NCBI GenBank assembly: GCA_002422725.1 | Contig: DITE01000031.1 | Span: forward strand, 1-27,535 | Direction: 5' to 3' | Source: Bacteroidales bacterium UBA6192 | GTDB taxonomy: Bacteria; Bacteroidota; Bacteroidia; Bacteroidales; F082 | Length of the DNA: 27,535 bases | In this document: positions 1-8,350 of the stretch, piece by piece | How the letters are laid out: each line of letters opens with the position of its first letter | How positions within the stretch are numbered: position 1 is the first letter of the stretch | Position numbers and translations under genes: made by a program | Notes under the pieces: model-generated | Told to the model about the DNA's origin: nothing | What the model saw: only the letters and a program-made list of their open reading frames with translations | Database searches by the model: none

Positions 1-26
1 GTTATGTTTTGAACACGTTTAATCGC

Positions 27-54
27 AAATCAAAAATCTTAAATCAAAAATCTT
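27..54. repeat. Short tandem direct repeat, 14-base unit
   Basis: Two exact head-to-tail copies of the 14-base unit AAATCAAAAATCTT lie at 27-40 and 41-54, followed by a decayed start of a third (AGATCAAAA). The repeat sits just past the 3' end of the carboxyltransferase gene, in non-coding DNA, and may continue a longer array beyond the left edge. No function can be read from it; replication slippage in AT-rich spacer DNA is the simplest origin. Confidence 0.7.
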
Positions 55-97
55 AGATCAAAACCCCAGAGGTTTAAACTAATACATTATCAATTGT

Positions 98-1633
98 TTA
101 CAAAGGAATATTGCCGTGTTTTTTTGGCGGATTTGTTTTCGACTTTGTCTGGGTCATTTCCAATGCCTGAATCAGTTTATACCGCGTTTGCCGTGGGTAA
201 ATAATTTCATCAATATAACCCAATTGTGCTGCTTTATACGGACTGGCAAATGTGCGTCTGTAATCGTCGATGGCCTGTTTGCGATCTTCATCGCTCAGCT
301 TATTCTTGTAGATGATGTTTACCGCTCCTTCGGGACCCATAACGGCAATCTCGGCTGTCGGGAACGCATAGTTGATATCGGCTCCGATATGTTTACTCGA
401 CATCACATCATATGCTCCACCATAAGCTTTTCGGGTAATAACAGTGATTTTCGGCACAGTAGCTTCTGCAAAGGCGTACAGTAGTTTTGCCCCATGCTTG
501 ATGATGCCTCCAAACTCCTGTGTGGTGCCGGGAAGAAAGCCAGGCACGTCTTCAAAAGTGATCAATGGAATGTTGAAAGCATCACAGAAACGCACAAATC
601 GTGCTGCCTTGATCGAGCTGTCAATATCGAGCACACCGGCAAGCATGGCTGGCTGATTGGCTACGATACCAACAGGTTTACCATTGAGCCGGGCGAATCC
701 GATAATGATATTTTTGGCATAATAGGGTTGAATTTCAAAGAAATTATGATCGTCAACCACTTTTGTAATGATTTCGATCATGTCGTAGGGTTTGTTTGGA
801 TCATCGGGCACAATACTGTCCAGTGCATCATCCTCACGATGCGGGTTATCTGTACAAACCTTTACCGGTGGGTCCTCCATATTGTTCGAAGGCAGAAAAC
901 CCATCAGTTCGCGTATCATCATCATGGCCTGAACATCGTCGTCAGCCATCAGGTGAGCAACGCCACTCCGGCTGTTATGGGTCATGGCCCCGCCAAGTTC
1001 TTCCTTGGTAACTTCTTCATGCGTAACGGTTTTGATAACATCGGGGCCTGTCACAAACATATAGGAAGTATCTTTTACCATCATGATAAAATCGGTGATA
1101 GCGGGCGAATACACTGCCCCTCCGGCGCATGGACCCAAAATGGCTGAGATTTGCGGGATAACTCCCGAAGACATCACATTGCGGTAAAATATGTCTGCAT
1201 ACCCTCCAAGACTTTCAACACCTTCCTGGATACGTGCCCCTCCCGAATCGTTCAATCCGATTACAGGCGCTCCCATTTTCATGGCCAGATCCATAATCTT
1301 GACAATTTTGTCGGCATTGGCACGGCTTAACGACCCGCCAAAAACGGTGAAATCCTGGGCAAAAACATACATTAGTCTTCCATCAATCTTTCCATAGCCG
1401 GTAACAACACCATCGCCCAGAAATTTCTGTTTATCCATATCGAAATCAGTAGCCCTGTGGGTTACAAATTTGTCCACTTCAACAAAAGTGTTGGGATCGA
1501 GCAGTTCGGCGATTCTTTCGCGGGCTGTTGAACGACCTGCATCATGTTGTTTTTTAATCCGGTCTTCACCGCCACCAAGTTCGGCCATCCGGTTGTTTTC
1601 TTCAAGTAGCCTGAATTTTTCGCTTATTGACAT
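98..1633 (-). CDS. pccB: Acyl-CoA carboxylase carboxyltransferase subunit (propionyl-CoA carboxylase beta / MmdA type)
   Basis: The 511-residue protein has the full length of PccB/MmdA carboxyltransferases, which move CO2 between carboxybiotin and an acyl-CoA in the cytoplasm. Both crotonase-like halves are visible. The N-half carries DSGGARIQEG (129-138) and the GPCAGGAVYSPA oxyanion-loop region (167-178). The C-half carries EDVPGFLPG (361-369) and RKAYGGAYDVMSSKHIGAD (401-419). The C-terminal KKHGNIPL is typical of the family. It is the last gene of a three-gene minus-strand operon, 29 bases after the biotin carrier. A dedicated biotin carboxylase upstream and no visible OadB-like membrane decarboxylase subunit favour ATP-driven propionyl-CoA carboxylation over the sodium-pumping methylmalonyl-CoA decarboxylase, but the alpha subunit of the latter looks almost identical. 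Acyl-chain preference is inferred, not seen. Confidence 0.93.
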   Translation of the reverse strand: MSISEKFRLLEENNRMAELGGGEDRIKKQHDAGRSTARERIAELLDPNTFVEVDKFVTHRATDFDMDKQKFLGDGVVTGYGKIDGRLMYVFAQDFTVFGGSLSRANADKIVKIMDLAMKMGAPVIGLNDSGGARIQEGVESLGGYADIFYRNVMSSGVIPQISAILGPCAGGAVYSPAITDFIMMVKDTSYMFVTGPDVIKTVTHEEVTKEELGGAMTHNSRSGVAHLMADDDVQAMMMIRELMGFLPSNNMEDPPVKVCTDNPHREDDALDSIVPDDPNKPYDMIEIITKVVDDHNFFEIQPYYAKNIIIGFARLNGKPVGIVANQPAMLAGVLDIDSSIKAARFVRFCDAFNIPLITFEDVPGFLPGTTQEFGGIIKHGAKLLYAFAEATVPKITVITRKAYGGAYDVMSSKHIGADINYAFPTAEIAVMGPEGAVNIIYKNKLSDEDRKQAIDDYRRTFASPYKAAQLGYIDEIIYPRQTRYKLIQALEMTQTKSKTNPPKKHGNIPL

Positions 1634-1662
1634 CTTGTGTTTTTTATTGGTCAGTTGGTTGA

Positions 1663-2169
1663 TTATTCAATAATGATTAATGGCTGTTCGCCTGTGATGA
1701 CATCGCCTTCGTTCACCAAGATTTTTTTAATTACACGGTCTTGTTTCACTTTGTACTCACTTTCCATTTTCATGGCGGAAACAACAATTACCGTTTGTCC
1801 CGAAACAACCTGATCGCCCTCTTTGCAGAGAATCCTTACAACTTTTCCGGGCATGGGCGAAGAAATGACTTTTTGGTCGGTGCCTTCGTCTTTCCGTCGG
1901 TTCATCTGATACTTCGTTTCCGCATCAATTATTTCCACGTCGAAAGTTTCGTAAAGCGTATTAACGATATAGGATTTGCTGTTTTTTCCCTCGACAAGCT
2001 CAACATTGAACGAACGGTTGTCGAGCAGAATGCTGTATACTCCACGCTCTACCTCAGCAATATCCATTTCATAAATCTTTTTGTCAATGGCCACCTGAAT
2101 CTGGTTGCCTGAACGACTCAGCAGCTCAATAGTTGAATGCCGGTCATTAATCTTTATTTCGTATGACAT
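1663..2169 (-). CDS. Biotin carboxyl carrier protein of the acyl-CoA carboxylase
   Basis: A 168-residue protein whose last 70 residues form a biotinyl/lipoyl-attachment domain. SSPMPGKVV starts it at 103, and the biotinylation motif SAMKMES at 131-137 puts the modified lysine at K134. The first 95 residues are a separate N-terminal region resembling the linker part that precedes the biotinyl domain in PCC alpha chains. The carrier shuttles carboxybiotin between the biotin carboxylase encoded 24 bases upstream and the carboxyltransferase 29 bases downstream, so the three genes together encode all three activities of one enzyme. A gamma subunit of a decarboxylase is an alternative, but such carriers usually have a long Pro/Ala hinge, which is missing here. 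Confidence 0.9.
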   Translation of the reverse strand: MSYEIKINDRHSTIELLSRSGNQIQVAIDKKIYEMDIAEVERGVYSILLDNRSFNVELVEGKNSKSYIVNTLYETFDVEIIDAETKYQMNRRKDEGTDQKVISSPMPGKVVRILCKEGDQVVSGQTVIVVSAMKMESEYKVKQDRVIKKILVNEGDVITGEQPLIIIE

Positions 2170-2193
2170 AATGATTGTTTGTATTTAATTTGA

Positions 2194-3702
2194 TCACAGG
2201 CGAAGCACCGATCGTTTGCGTCCGAAATCTTTCCAGTTATTGGCTAACTCTTTGCCTACCTGTTGAGGCTGATGCCGCTCAAGCTTAGTTAGGTAATCGA
2301 TAAATGCAGTGATTGCGGCAACATCCATGCATCGGTCGGTACAATTGCGGTGTGGTTTGAGGTACTCCTGATTTTCTTCGATGAAATGGGTATTGTAACG
2401 ACCTTCGATAAATGCCGGAACTTCGAGAATTCTTACCAGATATGGGATTGATGTTTTAATGCCTGTAATCTTGTAAGCATACAATGCACGTTTCAGGCGG
2501 GCAATTGCCTCAGCACGGTTTTTGCCCCAAACAATCAGTTTAGAGATCATGGGGTCGTAATAAATAGGAATCTCGTAGCCTTCATAGGCATATCCGTCAT
2601 GTCTTACCCCAAGCCCCAATGGTTCGGTGATGTGCTTGATCAAACCTGGTGAGGGCATGAAGTTGTTGTCAGGGTCTTCGGCATAAATGCGCACTTCAAT
2701 GGCATGGCCTGACTGACTCAGGTCTTCCTGAACAAACGGCAATTCAAATCCATTGGCAATGTTAATTTGTTCCTTGACCAAATCTACCCCAACAACCCTT
2801 TCGGTAATGGGATGTTCGACCTGTAGTCGGGTATTCATCTCCAGGAAATAGTAGTTGAGGTTGTCGTCAACAATAAATTCAATGGTGCCTGCTCCATGAT
2901 AATTGACAGCTTTTGCTGCTGCAACGGCATCGGCACCCATTTTCATACGCACCTCAGGTGTCATGATAGGTGAAGGGGTTTCCTCAACTACTTTTTGATG
3001 GCGTCGTTGAACCGAACATTCACGTTCAAAAAGGTGCACCACATGCCCATGTTTATCTCCTAGTACTTGAAATTCAATATGATGTGGCGATGAAATGTAT
3101 TTTTCGATATAAACAGCATCATCACCAAAGGCTGCTTTTGCTTCAGATTTGGCTGCGCTCACAGAGCTTACGATGTCTTCTTCTTTTTTCACCAGGCGCA
3201 TCCCTTTACCTCCACCTCCAGCGCTGGCTTTGACCATCACAGGAAGTCCAATGCCTTTTATGACCTCCACGGCAGATTTAATGTCCTTTATCGGCTCTGT
3301 TGTGCCGGGCACAACCGGAACGCCTGCCGCTATCATCGTTTTGCGTGCGGTAATTTTATCGCCCATCGTACGAATGGCATAAGGTGATGGGCCAATAAAT
3401 ATAATACCCTCTTTTTCGCATCTTTCCGAAAAAGCGGCGTTCTCTGATAAAAAGCCATATCCAGGGTGAATTGCATCAGCTCCTGATTTTTTGGCTACTT
3501 CAATGATGGTATCAATTTTCAAATAGCTCTCGGCCGATGGCGCTGGGCCAATGTAATAGGCATCATCGGCATAGCGCACATGCATGGCTTTGCGGTCGGC
3601 CTCTGAGTAAACAGCCACCGTTTCGATACCCATTTCCCGGCACGAACGCATAATTCTAACAGCGATTTCACCACGGTTGGCGACCAGTACTTTTTTGATC
3701 AT
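2194..3702 (-). CDS. accC: Biotin carboxylase subunit of acyl-CoA carboxylase
   Basis: The enzyme uses ATP and bicarbonate to carboxylate biotin on the carrier protein. I place the start at 3702, giving 502 residues that begin MIKKVLVANRGEIAVRI, the near-universal N-terminus of the family. The open frame runs 35 codons further upstream, but that stretch is low-complexity and Asn/Tyr-rich with no family resemblance. The pre-ATP-grasp domain is followed by the glycine-rich ATP loop KASAGGGGKGM (around 159-169), the RRHQK bicarbonate/biotin-site segment (233-237) and EMNTRLQVEH (288-297), which holds metal- and biotin-binding residues. A 50-residue tail after the core biotin carboxylase is usual for the Bacteroidota version. 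It is the first gene of the operon and is divergent from the hybrid kinase across a 380-base gap. Confidence 0.94.
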   Translation of the reverse strand: MIKKVLVANRGEIAVRIMRSCREMGIETVAVYSEADRKAMHVRYADDAYYIGPAPSAESYLKIDTIIEVAKKSGADAIHPGYGFLSENAAFSERCEKEGIIFIGPSPYAIRTMGDKITARKTMIAAGVPVVPGTTEPIKDIKSAVEVIKGIGLPVMVKASAGGGGKGMRLVKKEEDIVSSVSAAKSEAKAAFGDDAVYIEKYISSPHHIEFQVLGDKHGHVVHLFERECSVQRRHQKVVEETPSPIMTPEVRMKMGADAVAAAKAVNYHGAGTIEFIVDDNLNYYFLEMNTRLQVEHPITERVVGVDLVKEQINIANGFELPFVQEDLSQSGHAIEVRIYAEDPDNNFMPSPGLIKHITEPLGLGVRHDGYAYEGYEIPIYYDPMISKLIVWGKNRAEAIARLKRALYAYKITGIKTSIPYLVRILEVPAFIEGRYNTHFIEENQEYLKPHRNCTDRCMDVAAITAFIDYLTKLERHQPQQVGKELANNWKDFGRKRSVLRL

Positions 3703-4082
3703 ATTGGTTGTATAAGTTGTTGTTTTATAGTTGTTTAAATTTGATCGAACCAAACCAAAACGGCGGTAAATATAGTTAAATTTTTGATTATGATAATTTA
3801 GACTCAATAAGAATAGCTTCTCAGTAGATTTTAGCAGCTACTAAGCCTAAGTTTGTCAGCAGCAGGGCTGATAATGCATAACTTGTTATTGAGCCGGTTT
3901 AATCCCTTCAAACAAATTGAATCAATATTTATACATGACAATGAGTTACCTATTTTTTGGCATTCAACCATTTCAATTGTAACGTTCAGGATGAATTTAT
4001 TTCGTCTTTTGCTTCGTTTCAATAACAATGTTTCAATTTTGTAAAATTATTGGTTAATTTTGTTTAATCGATTCATCTGCAA
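3703..4082. other. 380-base divergent intergenic region
   Basis: This AT-rich spacer separates the leftward carboxylase operon from the rightward hybrid kinase and should hold both promoters. The rightward -7 element is given separately at 4055. No good TAnnTTTG match is seen for the leftward operon. A perfect inverted repeat ATAAC-TT-GTTAT lies at 3878-3889. Two overlapping antisense open frames of about 65 codons (3831-4028 minus, 3853-4044 plus) show no recognisable protein features and I do not call them genes. Confidence 0.6.
4055..4062 (+). promoter_or_regulatory. Putative Bacteroidota -7 promoter element of the hybrid kinase
   Basis: TAATTTTG fits the TAnnTTTG consensus for the primary sigma factor of Bacteroidota. 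It ends 20 bases before the ATG at 4083. No TTG lies at the expected 17-23 base distance upstream, so the -33 half is missing or weak. Confidence 0.5.
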
Positions 4083-5933
4083 ATGTTATCATATCGCCTG
4101 ATTTTATTGTTGTTATGTCTGCTGGTAATGCTAAATGCCAGGCCGCAGTCAACTTCACTCGCGCTGCAAATCGATAGTCTCGAACAAAAGTTGCCAACTG
4201 CGGAGACGTCTGAACGGGTCGGCTTGCTTCTGCGTCTGGCCGATCTTTCTTTTGATATTGACCCTATGTTGTCTGAAACATATGTTAAACAGGCTATTGG
4301 TATACCCGATTCGCTTGTTGCTGCTGGTCAGCGATTCAAATTATTAATAATGGCTGCAAGAATTAGTCAGGCCAATGGAAAACACCTTGAATTTGAGAAT
4401 TACTTAAATCAGGCATTGGAGATTATGCCAAAAGAAAGGATCGAAACCCAACTGGCTGCAGACAACAAACTGAAGGAAATGCTTCAACTCGATCAGAAGA
4501 CCAGGAAAAGTTCAACAGTAAATTTTTTCAGAATCGTTTCTTTTGCCTTGATTGCATTCATTTTCATCATGTTAGTTTATATATATGTTGCAAATGCAAA
4601 AACCCGAAGACAGTTGCTGGCCAGAAGAACTGAACTGGCCGATTTGGAATCGAAGCTTAACAATCTGGAACATAATATTGAACAGGAAGTTGAAAAACGC
4701 ACCGAAGTCATTAGCAAACAACTTAGCGGAAGCCGGAAAAGTGATCTGGAATTAAAGAAAGCACTCAAGAAAGCCGAAGATGCCAACTATCTTAAAAATG
4801 CGTTTCTAGGCAATATGAGTCACGAAATCAGAACTCCTTTGAATGGGATTATCGGATTTTCGAGCCTGCTTGAAACGGAGTTGTCTATGCTCGAAAATCA
4901 GGAGTTATTCGGGTTTGCGCAAGGAATTCAGCAAAGTGGCGACCGTTTATTGAACCTCCTGAATAACATTATTGACATCAGCAGGATCGAAGCACACGAT
5001 ATTGAAGTGGAGTTGCATCCGTGCAACATGAATGATATTGTGAAAAATTTAGTGGAATTGCACCAGTTTTCGGCCAATGAAAAGGGGCTGGCATTCAAAT
5101 TTAAACCAGGTGAGTTGCCTCTGATTGTGGCCGATAACTCTTGTTTGACCCGGATTGTTAATGTTGTGATCGAAAATGCCATTAAGTATACTGAAGCGGG
5201 CTTTGTGAATATTCTCACCCAATATCAGCCAAATAGCAATGAGGTATTATTGCGTGTGAAAGATACCGGCGTTGGGATGGATCAGGATTACATGAAACAT
5301 CTTTTCGAAGCTTTCAGGCAGGAAAGTTCCGGCTACAGCCGTTCATATCAGGGAGCTGGTCTGGGACTTCCACTGGCAAAAAAATTACTTGACCTGATGA
5401 ATGGACGGATTGAAATTATTTCAGCACGTTCGGTAGGTACAACTGTTGAAGTTTTTCTTCCATGTCAGGCCTCTGAAGCCCGCAATGTTTCAATTCCGAA
5501 TATACAAAGAACATCTACCGCCCTTTATGGTTCACTGGATATTTTTATTGTTGAAGATGACCGGATGAACAGACTTGTGCTGCAGAAGATGCTCAACAAG
5601 GCCGGAACATGCACCATTGCAGTCGACGGCGATGAGACCATGAAAATAATCCGTGAAAGGTACAAGAAGGGCCACGTCTTTCAAATCATGTTGTTTGACA
5701 TTAATTTACCTGCACCATGGGATGGAGTCAAACTATTGAAAACAATCAGGCAGGAATATAAGGAATATCGATCTGTCCCATTTATTGCCCAAACGGCTTA
5801 TGCTATGGCAGGTGACCGGGAGAAATTACTGGAGGCCGGATTTGATGATTACTTGTCGAAACCACTCAGTAAAAACGAATTACTAACGATCATTAATAAT
5901 CAACTTGATAAGTTTAAGGCTATAATCGACTGA
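4083..5933 (+). CDS. Membrane-bound hybrid sensor histidine kinase with C-terminal receiver domain
   Basis: A 616-residue signalling protein. Residues 1-22 look like a signal peptide, and 24-145 form a helical, TPR-like periplasmic region without a named sensor fold. A membrane helix lies at about 149-170, then a coiled coil at 180-235. The kinase core has the H-box NMSHEIRTPLNG (phospho-acceptor H247), an N-box around IENAIKYTE (363-371), a G1 box DTGVGMD (394-400) and a G2 box GAGLGLPLA (424-432). A receiver domain at 485-610 has the acidic pair E491/D492, phospho-acceptor D539 in LFDINLP and K593. With no output domain, it must phosphorelay to an unlinked partner or regulate itself. It stands alone between the carboxylase operon and the aldolase. 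The ligand cannot be inferred. Confidence 0.9.
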   Translation: MLSYRLILLLLCLLVMLNARPQSTSLALQIDSLEQKLPTAETSERVGLLLRLADLSFDIDPMLSETYVKQAIGIPDSLVAAGQRFKLLIMAARISQANGKHLEFENYLNQALEIMPKERIETQLAADNKLKEMLQLDQKTRKSSTVNFFRIVSFALIAFIFIMLVYIYVANAKTRRQLLARRTELADLESKLNNLEHNIEQEVEKRTEVISKQLSGSRKSDLELKKALKKAEDANYLKNAFLGNMSHEIRTPLNGIIGFSSLLETELSMLENQELFGFAQGIQQSGDRLLNLLNNIIDISRIEAHDIEVELHPCNMNDIVKNLVELHQFSANEKGLAFKFKPGELPLIVADNSCLTRIVNVVIENAIKYTEAGFVNILTQYQPNSNEVLLRVKDTGVGMDQDYMKHLFEAFRQESSGYSRSYQGAGLGLPLAKKLLDLMNGRIEIISARSVGTTVEVFLPCQASEARNVSIPNIQRTSTALYGSLDIFIVEDDRMNRLVLQKMLNKAGTCTIAVDGDETMKIIRERYKKGHVFQIMLFDINLPAPWDGVKLLKTIRQEYKEYRSVPFIAQTAYAMAGDREKLLEAGFDDYLSKPLSKNELLTIINNQLDKFKAIID

Positions 5934-5942
5934 AACGTGATT

Positions 5943-5970
5943 TTGGACAGTCGAAAAAAGACTAATTTTG
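5943..5970 (+). promoter_or_regulatory. Putative promoter of the aldolase gene (TTG-N17-TAnnTTTG)
   Basis: TTG at 5943-5945 (within TTTTG) and TAATTTTG at 5963-5970 are 17 bases apart, within the spacing known for Bacteroidota promoters. It lies only 10 bases past the kinase stop codon, so the aldolase is probably transcribed independently, with a leader of roughly 80 bases. This is the best two-part promoter match in the window. Confidence 0.6.
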
Positions 5971-6057
5971 CCAGCGATTACCAGATAAAATATGTGATAT
6001 CTCCATTGCATTTATTTAAGCCCTTTTATGAATATTAATCTTAACAAATAATTTGAT

Positions 6058-7137
6058 ATGTCAAATCGAATTTCACAGAATGTAGCCCCGGGTGTAGTTT
6101 CCGGCGATGATCTTCAGAAAATTTTCAGTATCGCCAGGGAGGCAAAGTTTGCCATGCCTGCCGTAAATGTAACGGGCACCAACACGGTTAATGCAGTGCT
6201 CGAAGCAGCAAAATCAGTTCATTCACCCGTAATCATTCAGTTTTCAAATGGTGGGGCAGCATTTTATGCTGGTAAAGCATTATCCAATGAAAATGAAAAA
6301 GCGGCTATTGCAGGCGCCATATCCGGGGCTTTACACATTCATCAGATTGCTGCGATGTATGAAATTCCGGTTGTGCTGCACACGGATCACGCTGCAAAAT
6401 CACTGCTTCCCTGGATAGATGGACTACTTGATGCCGGTGAGAAATTTTATCAGCAGCATGGAAAACCCTTATTCAGTTCACATATGCTCGATCTTTCAGA
6501 GGAACCTCTGCACGAGAACCTTGAAATTTGTAAACGTTATCTTGAGAGAATGTCAAAGATGGGCATGACTCTGGAGATCGAGTTAGGCATAACAGGTGGG
6601 GAAGAAGATGGTGTTGATAACACAGGAGTTGACAGTTCAAGATTGTATACACAACCCGAAGAAGTGGCCCAGGCATACGAAACTTTGATGAGTGTGAGTG
6701 ACAGATTTACAGTGGCTGCTGCATTTGGTAATGTGCATGGCGTTTACAAACCAGGCAATGTTCGCCTCGAACCCATAATTCTGCACAATTCGCAGGTGTA
6801 TATTCAAAAGAAGTTTGCAACCGGAACCAATCCGGTCAACTTTGTTTTTCATGGTGGCTCGGGATCAGAACAGGCTCAGATTCGTGAGGCGATCGGTTAT
6901 GGTGTTGTTAAAATGAATATTGATACCGATACGCAATGGGCATTTTGGGATGGTATCAGAGTGTTCGAAAAGAAAAATCATGCTTACCTGCAAGCTCAGA
7001 TAGGCAATCCGGAAGGCGAGGATAGCCCGAATAAAAAATACTATGATCCGCGAAAGTGGTTAAGGGAAGGCGAAAAAAGTATCGTCGACAGGTTAAAAAT
7101 TGCTTTTGAAGACCTGAATTGCATCAACAGGTATTAG
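6058..7137 (+). CDS. fbaA: Class II (metal-dependent) fructose-bisphosphate aldolase
   Basis: This cytoplasmic enzyme cleaves fructose 1,6-bisphosphate to dihydroxyacetone phosphate and glyceraldehyde 3-phosphate and runs backward in gluconeogenesis. The 359-residue length and sequence match the class IIA (E. coli FbaA) type. Active-site residues align with E. coli numbering plus one. They are the catalytic D110 and zinc ligand H111 in VVLHTDHAAK, the ELGITGGEEDGVDN block from 175, zinc ligands H227 (GNVHGVY) and H265 (FHGGSGS), and the phosphate-binding NIDTDTQWA at 287-295. The gene has its own predicted promoter and ends in a strong stem-loop shared with the convergent barrel gene. A seven-codon open frame (6028-6051) just before the start is probably incidental. 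Confidence 0.96.
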   Translation: MSNRISQNVAPGVVSGDDLQKIFSIAREAKFAMPAVNVTGTNTVNAVLEAAKSVHSPVIIQFSNGGAAFYAGKALSNENEKAAIAGAISGALHIHQIAAMYEIPVVLHTDHAAKSLLPWIDGLLDAGEKFYQQHGKPLFSSHMLDLSEEPLHENLEICKRYLERMSKMGMTLEIELGITGGEEDGVDNTGVDSSRLYTQPEEVAQAYETLMSVSDRFTVAAAFGNVHGVYKPGNVRLEPIILHNSQVYIQKKFATGTNPVNFVFHGGSGSEQAQIREAIGYGVVKMNIDTDTQWAFWDGIRVFEKKNHAYLQAQIGNPEGEDSPNKKYYDPRKWLREGEKSIVDRLKIAFEDLNCINRY

Positions 7138-7211
7138 TAACAATATACTTCCCTTTAAATTTTTTGGGAAAAAGAGTAATCAAAGGCCTCTGCCAATCAG
7201 GGGCTAGGTGC

Positions 7212-7255
7212 AAAAAAAATCCCGGTACGAGTAAAATCGCACCGGGATTTTTTTT
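7212..7255. terminator. Bidirectional intrinsic terminator between aldolase and outer-membrane barrel gene
   Basis: AATCCCGGT at 7218-7226 pairs perfectly with ACCGGGATT at 7241-7249 around a 14-base loop. It is flanked by an A-run (7212-7219) on the left and a T-run (7248-7255) on the right, so it works for either strand. It sits between two convergent genes. Confidence 0.85.
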
Positions 7256-7303
7256 GTATTATTGGTCACGTTCCTGAATTCCTGCCTGTGGTATGCACCT
7301 CAT

Positions 7304-7978
7304 TTACCAATCTACTTCACCGAATTTAATGGCAATTGCTAAGCCAAAGACATTGGTTGTAATTGTACCAAAATCAAGGTTATTTATATTAGTTAGGCCT
7401 TGGGTATAAAATATTGAAAACTGAAATCTATGTACTTCTATACCGCCTTCAATATTCACTCCAATATTTAAAGGTTTGAAATTGTCATTTGGATCATTCC
7501 CAACAGTTTGATGGTCATTATCCCAATCTTTTCCAACGGGCTTATATAACACAGTTGCATAGGTATTATAAGAGATTACAGGACCAGCCATTCCAAAAAA
7601 CAATACATCTCCCATGTCATATTTATAACCAAAGTTTATCGGGAAATCGACCGCGATAAGAAACTGATAATCTTTTGTGTCATAATATTTGTCATGAATT
7701 AAAACTTCATCATCATATTTCATTCCTTTTAGGGTACCGAAAAGCCCAGCTTGAAAAAACAGATCATCATTAACAGGAACTTCAATAATAAAACCTAAAC
7801 GAGGTGAGATTAATCTTTTTGAATCATATGCCTCATTAAAAGTTGAACCATCAGGAAATTCCCCTCGAAGATTTGAGAAATCAACACCCATTTTAAACCC
7901 GCCTTTTACCTGGGCATTCAATGTGTTGATAGAAAATGCAGCTATCATGATGACAGCAAATAGTAAGTTTCTTTTCAT
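7304..7978 (-). CDS. Secreted outer-membrane beta-barrel protein (PorT-like, OMP_b-brl type)
   Basis: A 224-residue protein with a clear signal peptide (hydrophobic 4-20, likely cleavage after NA at 21-22). GGFKMGVDFSNLRG follows, the usual opening strand of the PorT-type outer-membrane barrel family. The rest alternates polar and apolar residues in strand-length blocks separated by Asp/Asn/Gly-rich turns, and the chain ends in the aromatic residue W224 expected for a BAM substrate. Eight to ten strands would fit the length. Function is unknown; members of this family are abundant in Bacteroidota and most are uncharacterised. It stands alone, convergent with the aldolase gene and preceded by a spacer with two possible -7 elements. 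Confidence 0.75.
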   Translation of the reverse strand: MKRNLLFAVIMIAAFSINTLNAQVKGGFKMGVDFSNLRGEFPDGSTFNEAYDSKRLISPRLGFIIEVPVNDDLFFQAGLFGTLKGMKYDDEVLIHDKYYDTKDYQFLIAVDFPINFGYKYDMGDVLFFGMAGPVISYNTYATVLYKPVGKDWDNDHQTVGNDPNDNFKPLNIGVNIEGGIEVHRFQFSIFYTQGLTNINNLDFGTITTNVFGLAIAIKFGEVDW

Positions 7979-8020
7979 AATTTATTAATTTTTTTAGAAT
8001 AAAATTTAGTTGTGATGAAG

Positions 8021-8028
8021 CAAAAATA
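8021..8028 (-). promoter_or_regulatory. Putative -7 element for the barrel gene
   Basis: Read on the minus strand this is TATTTTTG, matching TAnnTTTG and ending 42 bases before the start codon at 7978. No TTG is found at the right distance for a -33 element. A second match at 8140-8147 (TAGTTTTG) has a TTG 15 bases further upstream and is an alternative start site. Confidence 0.4.
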
Positions 8029-8286
8029 CAAAACAAGCAATACAAACTTACGAACGTTAGTGAAAAGGTTATAAATATAAGTTGTTGAATTACACAACAA
8101 TCAGAGAACTGTTAAGTTATATCCTAATTTAGATTTAATCAAAACTAAGCTTTGGTCAGTAACAAGGCTTTTTTAGAAGCTGAAACGAAAGAATAACCAG
8201 GAAATATTTTCTGTTTCATGCTCCCCAACCAGGAAAGTTGCTTTGTTCTATTGATATCCTATAATTCAAGTTCACCGCCAATAAAT

Positions 8287-8320
8287 AAAGTCTGCTGATT
8301 TAATAAAACCAGCAGACTTT
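8287..8320 (-). terminator. Intrinsic terminator of the Usp-SPOR-Usp operon
   Basis: AAAGTCTGCTG (8287-8297) and CAGCAGACTTT (8310-8320) form a perfect 11-base-pair stem with a 12-base loop. On the minus strand the stem is followed by an imperfect T-rich tail. It lies 30 bases beyond the stop codon of the last operon gene. Confidence 0.75.
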
Positions 8321-8350
8321 AAACTGCACTCTACCCGGTTGAATTAGGTT

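Larger units (their letters stand above)
7979..8350. other. 372-base intergenic region upstream of the barrel gene
   Basis: Both flanking genes read leftward. The region holds the terminator of the Usp operon (8287-8320) and two minus-strand TAnnTTTG matches, CAAAAATA at 8021-8028 and CAAAACTA at 8140-8147 as read on the plus strand. A small inverted repeat TTGTTG/CAACAA lies at 8082-8100. No coding sequence is evident. Confidence 0.6.

Noticed and set aside
494..1147. 217-codon plus-strand open frame opposite the carboxyltransferase gene
   Set aside because: It lies fully inside a strongly conserved gene on the other strand; its product is His/Cys/Trp-rich with no domain features, as expected for an antisense shadow.
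3703..3807. Biotin carboxylase start at 3807
   Set aside because: The extra 35 residues are Asn/Tyr-rich and precede the canonical MIKKVLVANRGEIA start; they look like translated spacer.
3831..4044. Two overlapping antisense small open frames in the carboxylase/kinase spacer
   Set aside because: Neither has a recognisable domain, signal peptide or promoter, and they overlap each other almost completely.
6028..6051. Seven-codon open frame MNINLNK just before the aldolase start
   Set aside because: No regulatory residue run or attenuator hairpin follows; short ATG-stop frames arise often in AT-rich leaders.
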